This document shows, piece by piece, positions 20,681-30,600 of a stretch of DNA of 64,000 nucleotides. The position numbers and the translations under genes were made by a program. The DNA is from Ixodes scapularis. Taxonomy: Eukaryota; Arthropoda; Arachnida; Ixodida; Ixodidae. The notes below the pieces were generated by a model. The model did no database searches and was not told where the DNA came from. It saw only the letters and a list, made by a program, of their open reading frames with translations. How positions within the stretch are numbered: the first letter of the stretch is position 1; each line of letters starts with the position of its first letter. The stretch spans positions 112,520,831 through 112,584,830 of the forward strand of contig NW_024609846.1 of assembly GCF_016920785.2 (NCBI RefSeq), in the 5' to 3' direction.

Positions 20681-21123
20681 CAGGGTGTCACAATAGAAAA
20701 TTTACAAGGTCTTTTTTATCGCAAAAATAAACTTTGCATTGCCGAACGCTCATTCTCCGCTCAAAGGTAGAGCTAGAGGTCACAACCAGATGTCAAAGTT
20801 TCAGCCCGATCCGATAACTTAATCATAAGTTATAAGGGATTTTCTGAAAATTTAAATGGGAAAATGGAACCCATTTTTGCCCGTTTCCGGTGTCTGGTGC
20901 CATAGAGCCCCATGTGTTCGAAAACGCCGTCGGCCACCATTTTCCCATTGAAATTTTCAGAAAATCAGTTATAACTTTTGATTAAGTTATCGGATCGGGC
21001 TGAAACTTTGGCATCTGGTTGTGACCTCTAGCGCTACCTCTGGCGGAGAATGAGCGTTCGGCGATGCCTAGTTTGTTTTTGCGGTAAAAAAGACCGTGTA
21101 AATTTTCTTTTGAGACAAACCTG
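20681..21123. mobile_element. Foldback mariner-type MITE, copy 1 (443 bp)
   Basis: It starts CAGGGTGTC after TA (20679-20680) and ends GACAAACCTG before TA (21124-21125). The two halves are near-complete reverse complements: AATTTACA(A)GGTCTTTTTT... on the left and AAAAAAGACCGTGTAAATT on the right, with matching GATCCGATAACTTAATC blocks. The unpaired centre holds the phrase CCCGTTTCCGGTGTCTGG. Mariner-type assignment rests on the TA duplication and CAGGG terminus. Confidence 0.85.
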
Positions 21124-22029
21124 TACATATCTGCCGCCCTCAAGAAATTACCGACAAAGAAATAATCATACATTATGAAAATAAATATTAAAACTCAAAA
21201 TAACTAAACAAAGAACTGCAAAACTTACGTCTCACCGCGTTCTTGCTCTAAGGTATTTGTCCTAGAGGAAGAAATAATGTTATTTTAGTAGTCTTTCATC
21301 TTGTGCAATAAACAGAGTGAAAACAAAGCTCACATGTGTTCTGTAATCTTCGTTGTTGAACTAGTTTTGGAGCTGGAAAATAAAATTTTTCTTTCGAGAA
21401 GAGTACAAAAATTGCACTCATTTTCTACCAATAGACATGTATGCGGTACTTCATATATGCATTCTAAACCAAATGCACAGCACCCAGAGACACTATTGTG
21501 GTGGCGCATAGTTCGACAGTGCTAGTCACTTACTTGGCAAGAGTTTTCTCTACTCCGCTAGTCCTTACCGAGAGTTGTCATGTCGTTGCTGCAATGTACC
21601 CCGCGGCATGAGACCAAATGTGTCACGTCTAAATATTAAAATTGATGCTTACATTAGGGAAGACACGCTGTCATGAGCAGGGTGGTCTTCGGTCAAGCTG
21701 ACAGAAGGTCTCGCTGAAGGGCTGAGGTTTGACAGCGTCCTAATAAGAATGAAGACATTTCTGAACACATTTAAATTGAGCTCGATGTATATGAACCGTA
21801 CTTACCACTCTGTTGGTACTTCCCGGCTTCTCAACAGGCTATCCATTGATCGATAGTGCTTCCAAGCTGGAGGCGGAGTGTAAGAAGAGCCGCTCCTCGT
21901 ATTTTCCTCGTATCTTCGTTTCAACTTCCCAAATTGTGCTTTCATAGTTCGAAATTTTTGAGACGCCTCAATTCTTAAAATAAGATTACCAGAACAATTA
22001 CATTTCTCACCCTATCTTTTATTTTCGAG
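21124..22029. other. No gene recognised
   Basis: AT-rich sequence between the two foldback MITE copies. No motif was identified. Confidence 0.35.
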
Positions 22030-22035
22030 CACACG

Positions 22036-22340
22036 CCATAGAAGAAAATTTACACTGTCTTTTTTACCGCAAAAATAAACTAGGCATCGCCGAACGATCA
22101 TTCTCCGCCCAAAGGTAGCGCTCGAGGTCAAAACCAGATGCCAAAGTTTCAGCCCGATCCGATAACTTAATCAAAAGTTATAAGTGATTTTCTAAAAATT
22201 TCAATGGGAAAATGGCGGCCGACGGAGTTTTCAAACGCTTGGGGCTCTATGGCACCAGAAACCGAAAACGGGCAAAAATGGGCTCCAATTTCCCATTGAA
22301 ATTTTCAGAAAATCACTTATAACTTTTGATTAAGTTATTA
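22036..22340. mobile_element. Foldback mariner-type MITE, copy 2 (right end lost)
   Basis: It shares GAAAATTTACA, CAAAAATAAACTAGGCATCGCC, CAGCCCGATCCGATAACTTAATC and the central GGCTCTATGGCACCAGAAAC with copy 1. It stops within the right arm after TTTTGATTAAGTTAT, where the 20-bp-TIR element begins. The centre is inverted relative to copy 1, as can happen by intramolecular recombination in a palindrome. Confidence 0.8.
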
Positions 22341-22342
22341 AT

Positions 22343-22973
22343 CGGAGCAGAGTAGCGCAATCTAGAACGCCGCCTCTCGGCGACTAGTGGCGAACGCCCA
22401 GAGGTTCCAACTGCGGTCAGAAATGCATGGAGAACGTGAGAAAATCGTTGTTTCTTCAGTATTGTGGGGATGTACGGAATGGCAATCGTTTTTGACATAG
22501 TAATGAAACATTTTAGAATAATTTTCGCTAAGTTTTGTGCCCCGCAAGGACGTGACTTTTTTAACAAAATTGCCTGAGCGGCATCATGCAGCAGACGACA
22601 CGGCGACGTCACACCATTCACGTGACCCGCTCCGGCCAACCCGAAAAGCCCATCTCCGCTGCGAGCAAAAATCGTCTGCTTCAAACGCCATTGACTTGGA
22701 AATAGCCTCCTCAAAATTTGCACACGCATCCGATATTATTAAAACTTTGATAAAATGTTTAGTGCTTTACTAAATTCACGACAGACTAGTTTTGAAAAGT
22801 GTGAACTCGGCGTTCATTTTTTAATCAGCCGTGTTGAGTCGATCTCCATGTATTCTCCCATAGGGCTGGCCGCCTCCTGGAACCCTGAGTACCACGTGAC
22901 TCGCGCCGATCCGCTCTGTCGGCCATGTTGTCGGCAAAACACGGAGTTCAAAGGATTGCGCTACTCTGCTCCG
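22343..22973. mobile_element. 631-bp element with perfect 20-bp terminal inverted repeats
   Basis: CGGAGCAGAGTAGCGCAATC at 22343-22362 is the exact reverse complement of 22954-22973. No target duplication could be assigned. It carries no recognisable protein. It abuts, and probably truncated, the foldback MITE copy ending at 22340. Confidence 0.75.
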
Positions 22974-23329
22974 TAGGAGCTATATAGTGCTCTAGAGCAG
23001 ACGACGCGGGAGGCTGGTGCACTTGTCGTGCTGGCCTCGCGCTTCGTAAAGTAATGTACCGAATGCAAAAGGTACCAAATGTCACAGCATCGTATTAAAC
23101 AGAAAGGTATCTGCCTCCCGAAAAGTTTTGTTTGGTTCCTGGGAGGTGATTCAAGAAAGATCGCCAGAAGCATGAACCGCCAGCTGTGCGGAGGACAGGT
23201 TTAATTATTGTTTCTCTATCTTGTCGCGTGATTCAGTAATACAGCTACGCTTGCTTGTCACATTAATAGGGACTTTTCGTTGGTCAAACGCGAGAGAATT
23301 CAGGGGTTTTGCGTTGTTTGGGGGCGGTA

Positions 23330-24350
23330 AGAGCTGGCGCCGGTGGGGCCCGCAATCCGACAATCTACGATAAGTTCCTAATGTAATTGTTACGATGGTT
23401 CCCCATGGCTGTCTACAAACGTAACCCGAGTATGCAGTTGCCATTTTTTTTTTTTTATTTATAAAGGACTTTAAATTTGAGAACCAAGCTCACTTTGCTT
23501 TCCCGCCCATTTTGTTCCCCGATGTTTACAAGAGAAAGCGGGTTAGCGGCAACAGACTTGGGGAAAAATTAGTCAGAAAGTCGTAGCCCCTTTTGCGTTC
23601 TTACTTGAACGCGTAAATGAAAAGAAATTGACGGCTGTATTCAAGTTTTTTTTATATACTATATTATTAAAATGATGTAGTTCGCCCACAACAGGTATAA
23701 TTCCTTTCCAAGGGCCTCTCAAAATTAGACTAGCTCATCCCTGGGTCGACCGATTTGAGCGTATTGGCAATGTTAGATGTTCCTAATGTAATAGCTAGGA
23801 TGGCTCCCCGTGGGTATCGACAAAATAAACCAGATTATGCAATTAATATTTTTTAAACAAGTTTAAATTTGAGAACCTAGCTTACTAGCCAATTTTACAT
23901 TTTAATAAATTAGTGGAGACTGGGTTGAGAAAACTAGAAACATCAACTGTGGACAAAAAGAAGTATCTCTCATACACGGTTGATATTTCTAGTTTTTTCT
24001 CCCCAGTCTTGGGCAATTCATCCGAATTGTTTATATAAACACCGGCTCGCCTGCGCTCTCTCAGTAATTTTTATCAATTTTGTTCCCTGATGCTTACGAG
24101 AGGAGGCGAGTAAGCAGCGAAAGACATGAGGGCCAATGAGGCAGATAATCATAGCCCGTATCGAGCACTGACTTGAGCGCATAGTTGAAAAGAGATTTAT
24201 ACTGACGGCCGTACTCCATTTATTTTGTTATATTATTAAAATGATAAAGTTAACCTAAAACAGGCATAATTACCTTCCCAGTGACTCTACAACATCAAAC
24301 CCGGACATTCCTCGGTCAATCAATGAGAGTGTGTTGGCAATGTTAGATGT
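23330..24350. repeat. Tandem array, about 405-bp unit, about 2.5 diverged copies
   Basis: CCTAATGTAAT(T/A)G(T/C)TA(C/G)GATGG occurs at 23378 and 23783. TTTTGTTCCC(C/T)GATG(T/C)TTAC occurs at 23510 and 24071. GTTGGCAATGTTAGATGT occurs at 23764 and 24333. Units are AT-rich and diverged. The second unit is lengthened by the small MITE at 23917-24008. Confidence 0.75.
23917..24008. mobile_element. Small palindromic MITE inside the 405-bp array
   Basis: GACTGGGTTGAGAAAACTAG at the left pairs with CTAGTTTTTTCTCCCCAGTC at the right, with about 35-bp arms and a short loop. It accounts for most of the extra length of the second array unit. Confidence 0.65.
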
Positions 24351-24415
24351 ATAAATTGAAAGCAAAATAAAGAGGGCGAGGACAAGGCACGTCACAAAGG
24401 CCAGTAACTAAGCAT

Positions 24416-24451
24416 TCATGACTGACATTTAAAATTAAGTAATCTTTTCTC

Positions 24452-24487
<36 letters not shown>

Positions 24488-25273
24488 AATATTGACGATC
24501 CTCTCCTGACACACGGACTCAAGATATTCGCGACTCCAGCAAAACGGACGCCGCCAAGCGGGGAAACCGGGAACCAGCCGGTCCAGGTCGCTCCGCGCCC
24601 CTCCGCGTCTCTGGTGGCTTTCGCAGAGACGTGTTGTCGGCGCGGTGGCGAACAATGTAATTTGACGAAGGTCCGAATATTTCTTAAGTTTGCCTGAGTG
24701 ATCATTAGTGTGGTGAAGCCTCAGTAGATTGTTTTCTTCTATTACATGTTTGAAAGCCCGTTTACTCCACAGCACACGGTCGCGTGCTTTCGATTTCTTG
24801 GATGGAGAGGAATCACTGAAAAACTTTTTGATTTCTTGTCTGTCTCGAATCACATTCTAAGTGACGACTGCTTGGTAACTGATACTGGAGGGAACATCAA
24901 TGTTGCAGTCAAGTGAATAGGAAGGTTCGATAGCTGCTTTTCTTGAGTTTGGTTGTGTTCGGTTAGCTTCAAGTTTGAGCCACCCACGCCGGTCGGTAGG
25001 TTGGGTATTCATCTTGGCTGCTTTTCGCCGAAAAAGCCTCTGGACCACACTGAAGGAGTTGGGCTGATTTCGCAATTACTTGATTCAGGAAAACTTGCTC
25101 GCTGCAAATGATGAATGAGGGAAATTATCTGTTTTCAAAAGGTGGGAGACAAGTCTTGCAACGTTAGATGCTGTCACGGCATTTTGACCTATCGCGCCTC
25201 CAATATTTATATTACGAGGACGTCGAAGCCAGCAGCAATATACGTCTACATTGGTCAGGTTGACCGGCCTCAA
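24416..25273 (-). pseudogene. Unidentified decayed reading frame (minus strand)
   Basis: Three open stretches in the same minus-strand frame (25273-25085, 25075-24857, 24853-24416) are separated only by a few stop codons. One stretch reads IRDRQEIKKFFSDSSPSKKS and another IEENNLLRLHHTNDH. Charged, non-repetitive composition and frame continuity suggest former coding sequence, perhaps of a transposon. I do not recognise the family. The last 30 codons run through a (GA)n microsatellite and are not credible coding. Confidence 0.3.
24454..24484. repeat. (GA)n microsatellite
   Basis: About 15 uninterrupted GA units. Confidence 0.95.
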
Positions 25274-27025
25274 AAAAATACTAATTTTCTCCGTTCAGGA
25301 TTCGAAGCAAAGTTCAATTCAGAGAGGTTCTGCGTGGATCTTCAATGAAGACTCTCTTCAGTTTGTCTCCGTGCTGCCGGCTATAGAACCATTTGGCTAA
25401 GTTTAAGCAGTATATCTCCGTCTGTCAAATATACTTTTATTCAGCAGCTCACCTAATAGCTAGTCAACTAAGCTCATATTTCAACCCCAAGGATATACTA
25501 ATATCGCTTTAGTGGGACCCCCATAGTACGTAATATAATACATAACCCGCTCGTCAAAATGACTTCTCGATTGCTACTAAAACCTGAATTGAAATACGAG
25601 TATCAGCTGCTTAGTGGGGCGCCGGCGGGTTAACATGGTCCTTGGCTCAAGAAGCGGTTGCTTAATTTTCGTAATTTTCCTGCAGCCTGTGTTGTTGGCC
25701 GAGCAGACGACTGGAGCTGTTTCGTAAACGCGGATACGCACAAAAGCTCGATTTCGCGGACAGATAAGTCGCATGGTCGAGGCATGCGAGTTAGCTGAAA
25801 AGTTACTCTCTGTGGAACAATTCTATAGTCATCGCCACTTTCCTTAGATGATCAAAACTGATTAGTATATTACCATCTCTCCGGAGCCCATAGTTTCGGT
25901 TTTGAACGAAATCTCCGAAACGAAAGTTTGACACGAAAATAACAAAAAAACACCGGCAAAACAAAACCATGCTTTGCAAGTTTATCTGCACCGGCTACAC
26001 TAAACCGTCTCAGTTCAAATACCTATAAAATTGGGCATTAAACAAAAGAAAATCTGTTAAATTGAACGCGCCACCTGTTCAGGCGGCCCGGCCCAGCCGC
26101 CGCGACCTGGACTCAGCCGCCATGTTTGTTTGGTGGTGGCGCCCCCTATAGGTCGCTGGAGTCGCGAATATCAAGTTTCATTTTACCCAAACAGCAAAAA
26201 AAAAAAACAAAAAAAAAGAATGTGACGCAAAATTTTTTTATTTGTTGTGAACCGGAACAGTGTTCAAAATTATCATTCTGTTGTCACATAAAAATAAGTT
26301 AATAAAAGGGGACGCTTTACAACGGAAATGCAAGTCGACTGGAGATCCCACTTTTCACTAATAAAATTAAAAGTGGGTTACTGACGCAATTACGTACATG
26401 AACTGCGATTCTACCGCTTTGACGGCAGCGACAGAGGCGCGCAAACACAGCAAGGTGTTGCGGCGCGAAGTAATATATATATATTTTTGTTGGACCCGCT
26501 CAAAATAAAAACAGAGGCCTTATTGACATACCGTTTCGGTTTGTTATTAGAACTTGACCCTGTGTTGCGATCAGGCTGTACATGCCTCGTAATTAACTTC
26601 ATCCGAATGAATTAGAACAGGCGCGGCATGCTTCCATCAGCCAGTAACTCCGAGAACTGACCTGAGTTCAAGGTGTGTATGAGACAGCGCAGCTGCGCGC
26701 GACAAGACAATTTAAACAATATTGCATCCTCATCTTTGTCCGAATTGCCCGGACTTTGAAGAGCTAGCAAAACCGTAAAGAAAAAGAGCATTTATCTCAA
26801 GTCGGATGTTACAGTCGACGCTGTCTTGCACTTGCGAGACACACTTCGCAAACGACAAATATTCCTATGTCTGGATTATTTGTTCCACCCCGGAGACCTG
26901 ACGCACAGGCAACCTTTCTTTGTCGAGGTTCGCCTCCCTAAAAAAAAATCAGTTTTTTTAACGGACAGAAAGCTTCAACGCGGTGTCCGCCATTGCAACT
27001 GGCAGCGCGATGAGACGAGCGAACG
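25274..27025. other. No gene recognised
   Basis: No domain or clear element termini were seen. Local A-rich runs lie near 26198-26218, and a short (TA)n near 26470. Confidence 0.35.
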
Positions 27026-27081
27026 GCATGGCCTCCGAGATCCCGAAGCGTTCGCGCGCTTCGGGATCTCGGAGGCCATGC
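27026..27081. repeat. Perfect hairpin, 25-bp arms, 6-bp loop
   Basis: The left arm 27026-27050 (GCATGGCCTCCGAGATCC...) is the exact reverse complement of 27057-27081. Perfect identity is unusual among the decayed repeats nearby. It could be the core of a MITE or a cruciform-forming site about 420 bp upstream of the MIF start codon. Confidence 0.9.
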
Positions 27082-27501
27082 GAACGGCTAAGTAGGGCGA
27101 ATTTGGGCCACGGCGCGGCGCCACTGGTATCGCTCCAGCGCGCCCCCTGGCCCAGCCGAACGGTCAGCAACCGAAAATATTAAAATCACTAAAAAAACCA
27201 AAAAAACAAAACTTGAAAATAGAACTACATTTGTGCAGAGGATACTTTTAAACGCAAACTTTACCATTTAGTTTGTTTTATCCAACCGGCCAATATAGGC
27301 CGAAGCCTAGCCAGCCTAGCGGCCGAGCTGAACCAATTTAAATGTACTTGTTTACTTTGTTTCTTGGCTTTCTTGCACTCGCTTTGCCGGTTTTGCGGTT
27401 AGCAAAGGGAGTCCAGTGATAAACTGCTTGCATACCTCTGATAAGCTGTAGGGCTCGAACTCTTCGCACTTGTCCGCTGCCGTCCTTTGAACCAGCTCGC
27501 A

Positions 27502-27609
27502 ATGCCTACCTTTACGATCAGCACCAACATTCCGGCCAGCAAAGTTCCCGATGACTTTCTGCAGACAACTGCCGAACTCGTCGCACGTTCACTGGGAAAG
27601 CCACTCTCG
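27502..27609 (+). CDS. MIF: MIF exon 1 (coding part)
   Basis: Encodes residues 1-36, ending in GKPLS. The donor is TCG|GTAAG, phase 0. The ATG context is CTCGCAATG. No in-frame ATG upstream fits the family. Confidence 0.95.
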
Positions 27610-30600
27610 GTAAGATGTCCTCGGTGAACGTTGGCTCACTCGTTTTCGTGCTTTCTATTATTTTCTGTGCATCGCACGAAGCGCTCATTCCGGCCACAAG
27701 AAGGGCAGGACGTCTCCCTCGTAATAAGACCAGCCTCCGGCACGGGCTTGGTGCCTTCCGTCGTGCTTTGGCTGCTCGTGCATGTTCGAAATTCACGAGC
27801 TGCTGAAGTCAAGTGGAAGTGGGGAAGCTCACGCTGGAGGCGGGACAACTGCCGTTGTGTCTTAGCGTGATCCGGTTCAAAATGCGTCCAATCAAACGTT
27901 GGTATAGCACCATACGCTTGTCAAACGAAACTACCCCAACGCTACGGATCTTGTGGGAGAGTATTTAGTCAAGCCACGTAAAACCGAAACCATCAGCAAA
28001 TTGATCATTGTCTAGGGTGTGAATACATGTGTGCTGTTACGAGGCAGGGCCAGATTACATGCAATGTAAGGAATGTAAACCTCCACCTTGTACTACAACG
28101 GATACGTCCTTCGCACCCTGAAGCCGTTCGCCATGGCCGCACCTAATGTTCAGTGTTGCCCTTTTTTTTTTTTTTTTTTTTTGCGCGCCGTTAAATTGAG
28201 ACCAGGAAGTCGCTAAACAGTCGCTAGATTCGCCAGGAAGTCGCTAAAATATTCGCTGAATTTCAAAACCTTATTAAACCCTGTTAAAGTAAGTGAACCT
28301 TGAATAATCATATCTCAGGTATTTTGAGAGGTTAAACTTACACTGAAAAACAACTAGGGCGGTTTTTATTTGTAATACTATTTGTAATGTCTCTTAACCT
28401 TTTTGATTGTCGTTTAAGACTGATTTTCATCTGGTGATTGCAACTTTTTTCCAGAGCCGCACTTAGACATGTCAAGGCTCTACTTCTCTTTACGAGTTTA
28501 GAGTGAACACTTTCAAACAAAACAAGGCTTTTCTTAGTGCGCGGACAATACTGCCAATGGACATGTTCTTCAGAAAAAAGGATCAAAATGTCTAAAAACT
28601 GAATGCACAGTTATTCACAGGCACTTCCCAGGTAAAATTAAGTCCACCTTACACCTCCCTAAACAGTTTGACAATCTTCTCAACGTTTGGCGGAGAGCAC
28701 GTGGGTACGTGGGGCAGGAGAGATGGTCTGCAGTTGACAGTGTTGACATTTTTTTAAGCGCGCCGCTAAATTGAGCATATATTCAAAGAAAACTCGGCTA
28801 GAGAAGCAAAAGGGTTTAGCCCGCGAGCATCTCTAAAATTGTTCAAAATGACAAGATTACGGTTGAACACCAAAGTTGCCAAAAAAGTTGCTAGCCGCAA
28901 AATAAAAAAAATCCGTCGCTAAATGCATAAAAAATCGCTAAATCTAGCGACAAAATCGCTAAAATGGCAACACTGATAATGTTGCAGTGGAGCCAAAGTC
29001 GCCGTAAAAATGTGGGGAATGAAGGCATGGATAGAAGTGGATGACGCAAATATTTTCAAATCCTATTAATTCCATTCTCAAGGTCCGATGCAAAGCGCTT
29101 GACTAATTGAATGGGAGATATGCCCTGTTGCAGGTTAAGAAAAGCAGGACAAGCTGCCCCCGTAAAGCCCTCCTCGCATTATCTCGCCTCCTTTCCCTCA
29201 TTCCCTCTGCTAAGTGAAAAGAGGGGAGGGCTTCATAGGAGGAGCCTGTCCTGTTTTTCTCAATTTGCAACAGGGTATACATAAGCTAGTTTCTCTAATC
29301 CATTCCTTGATACCATTATCAAGTACCTCACGACATTGACCCATTTCTATGATTCAATGCCCCATGAGGGTTGACTCGTCAAACGCAGACTCTCCTGCCC
29401 CAGCTATGTCTTCACGTTGCCTTCAAAAAGAAGTTGTAATAAATGTGTGCACTGGTCAATGACATGCAACACATTCTTTGTTGATAAAGTCTAGGTTAAA
29501 ACGAATCACCTAGTCTCCAAGCTTTAACCTTTTTTATCCGGTAGATTAATAGGCTACCTAGATGCAACCGGGCCAGAAAAAACTAGCTCTAAGCACATCT
29601 CCAACATGAATCTATTAATATGTTTTCATTCTGTTTCGTATGCATCTATTTTTTAGTGTTCACGTACATTATTTTCTATTTTAAAACTTGAAGCGGTCAT
29701 AAAAAGAAAATGTATTTGTCGGATTTTAATTTTCTTCTATTCATTAATCCAGAAAGACATTGACCTCTGCCAGATTTTAATTTTCTTATATTCATTAATC
29801 CAGAAAGACATTGATTCCTAAGTATTACGGTGAAATATTGCATCTGAATTTTATACACAAACTCAACTCTGTTACATCACGCCGCGGTAGTGGCGCGTCG
29901 GACGCACTTCCGGTCTGGGACGGTGGGTGGAAGTCACCGTATGAGACATGCATTCCTGCATTCTTTTGGAAGAAACCAGACAAAAAATCTGGCTTCTTGT
30001 CAAAACGCTGCGACGGGGGCTGTGCCAGAAGAGTCGGGAAAGGTTTGAAGGTCAGTTTCAATGTGTTCCCTGCCTGCTCGGATCGACCGAGCATGTGGAT
30101 AGCGGCCATGAAAAGGGCAAACTAAAAGTTGTTGAACTACAGTTGCTTTTGCTGGCAACACTTTGGGTTGAATTCACAGATATATGTGGTCGCCAGATGT
30201 ATTTGTTTTGTTCCAACATGAACGAGGGAAAACCGCCAAGTTGTCCGGACCAACCCACGGGTTCAGTGGGTTTTCAAATTCAAACGGCCACCTGATTGTT
30301 CGAACTGTTTTCTGCTCTTTCAAACTTGTCTGCTCTTTGTCGTCTGCTCGTTCAAACAAAAGCGGCCCATTGACCAAACTTTGACCCGGTGATTGCGATA
30401 AGAAGTAATTGCAGGCCTCAAAGGACTTTTAAATATGTTTGGTGTAAACAGTAGATACAAGATGTTGATCATTGGTACCAGTGGCCATCACTGACTTGTT
30501 ATGCCGGATTGACTTGGTCTGTTCCCGCTTCCGATTTTCAGTATCGACATTGATCATCGCCGCTACCGTCTACACTTTTACAGCATGAGCGACGTCACAA

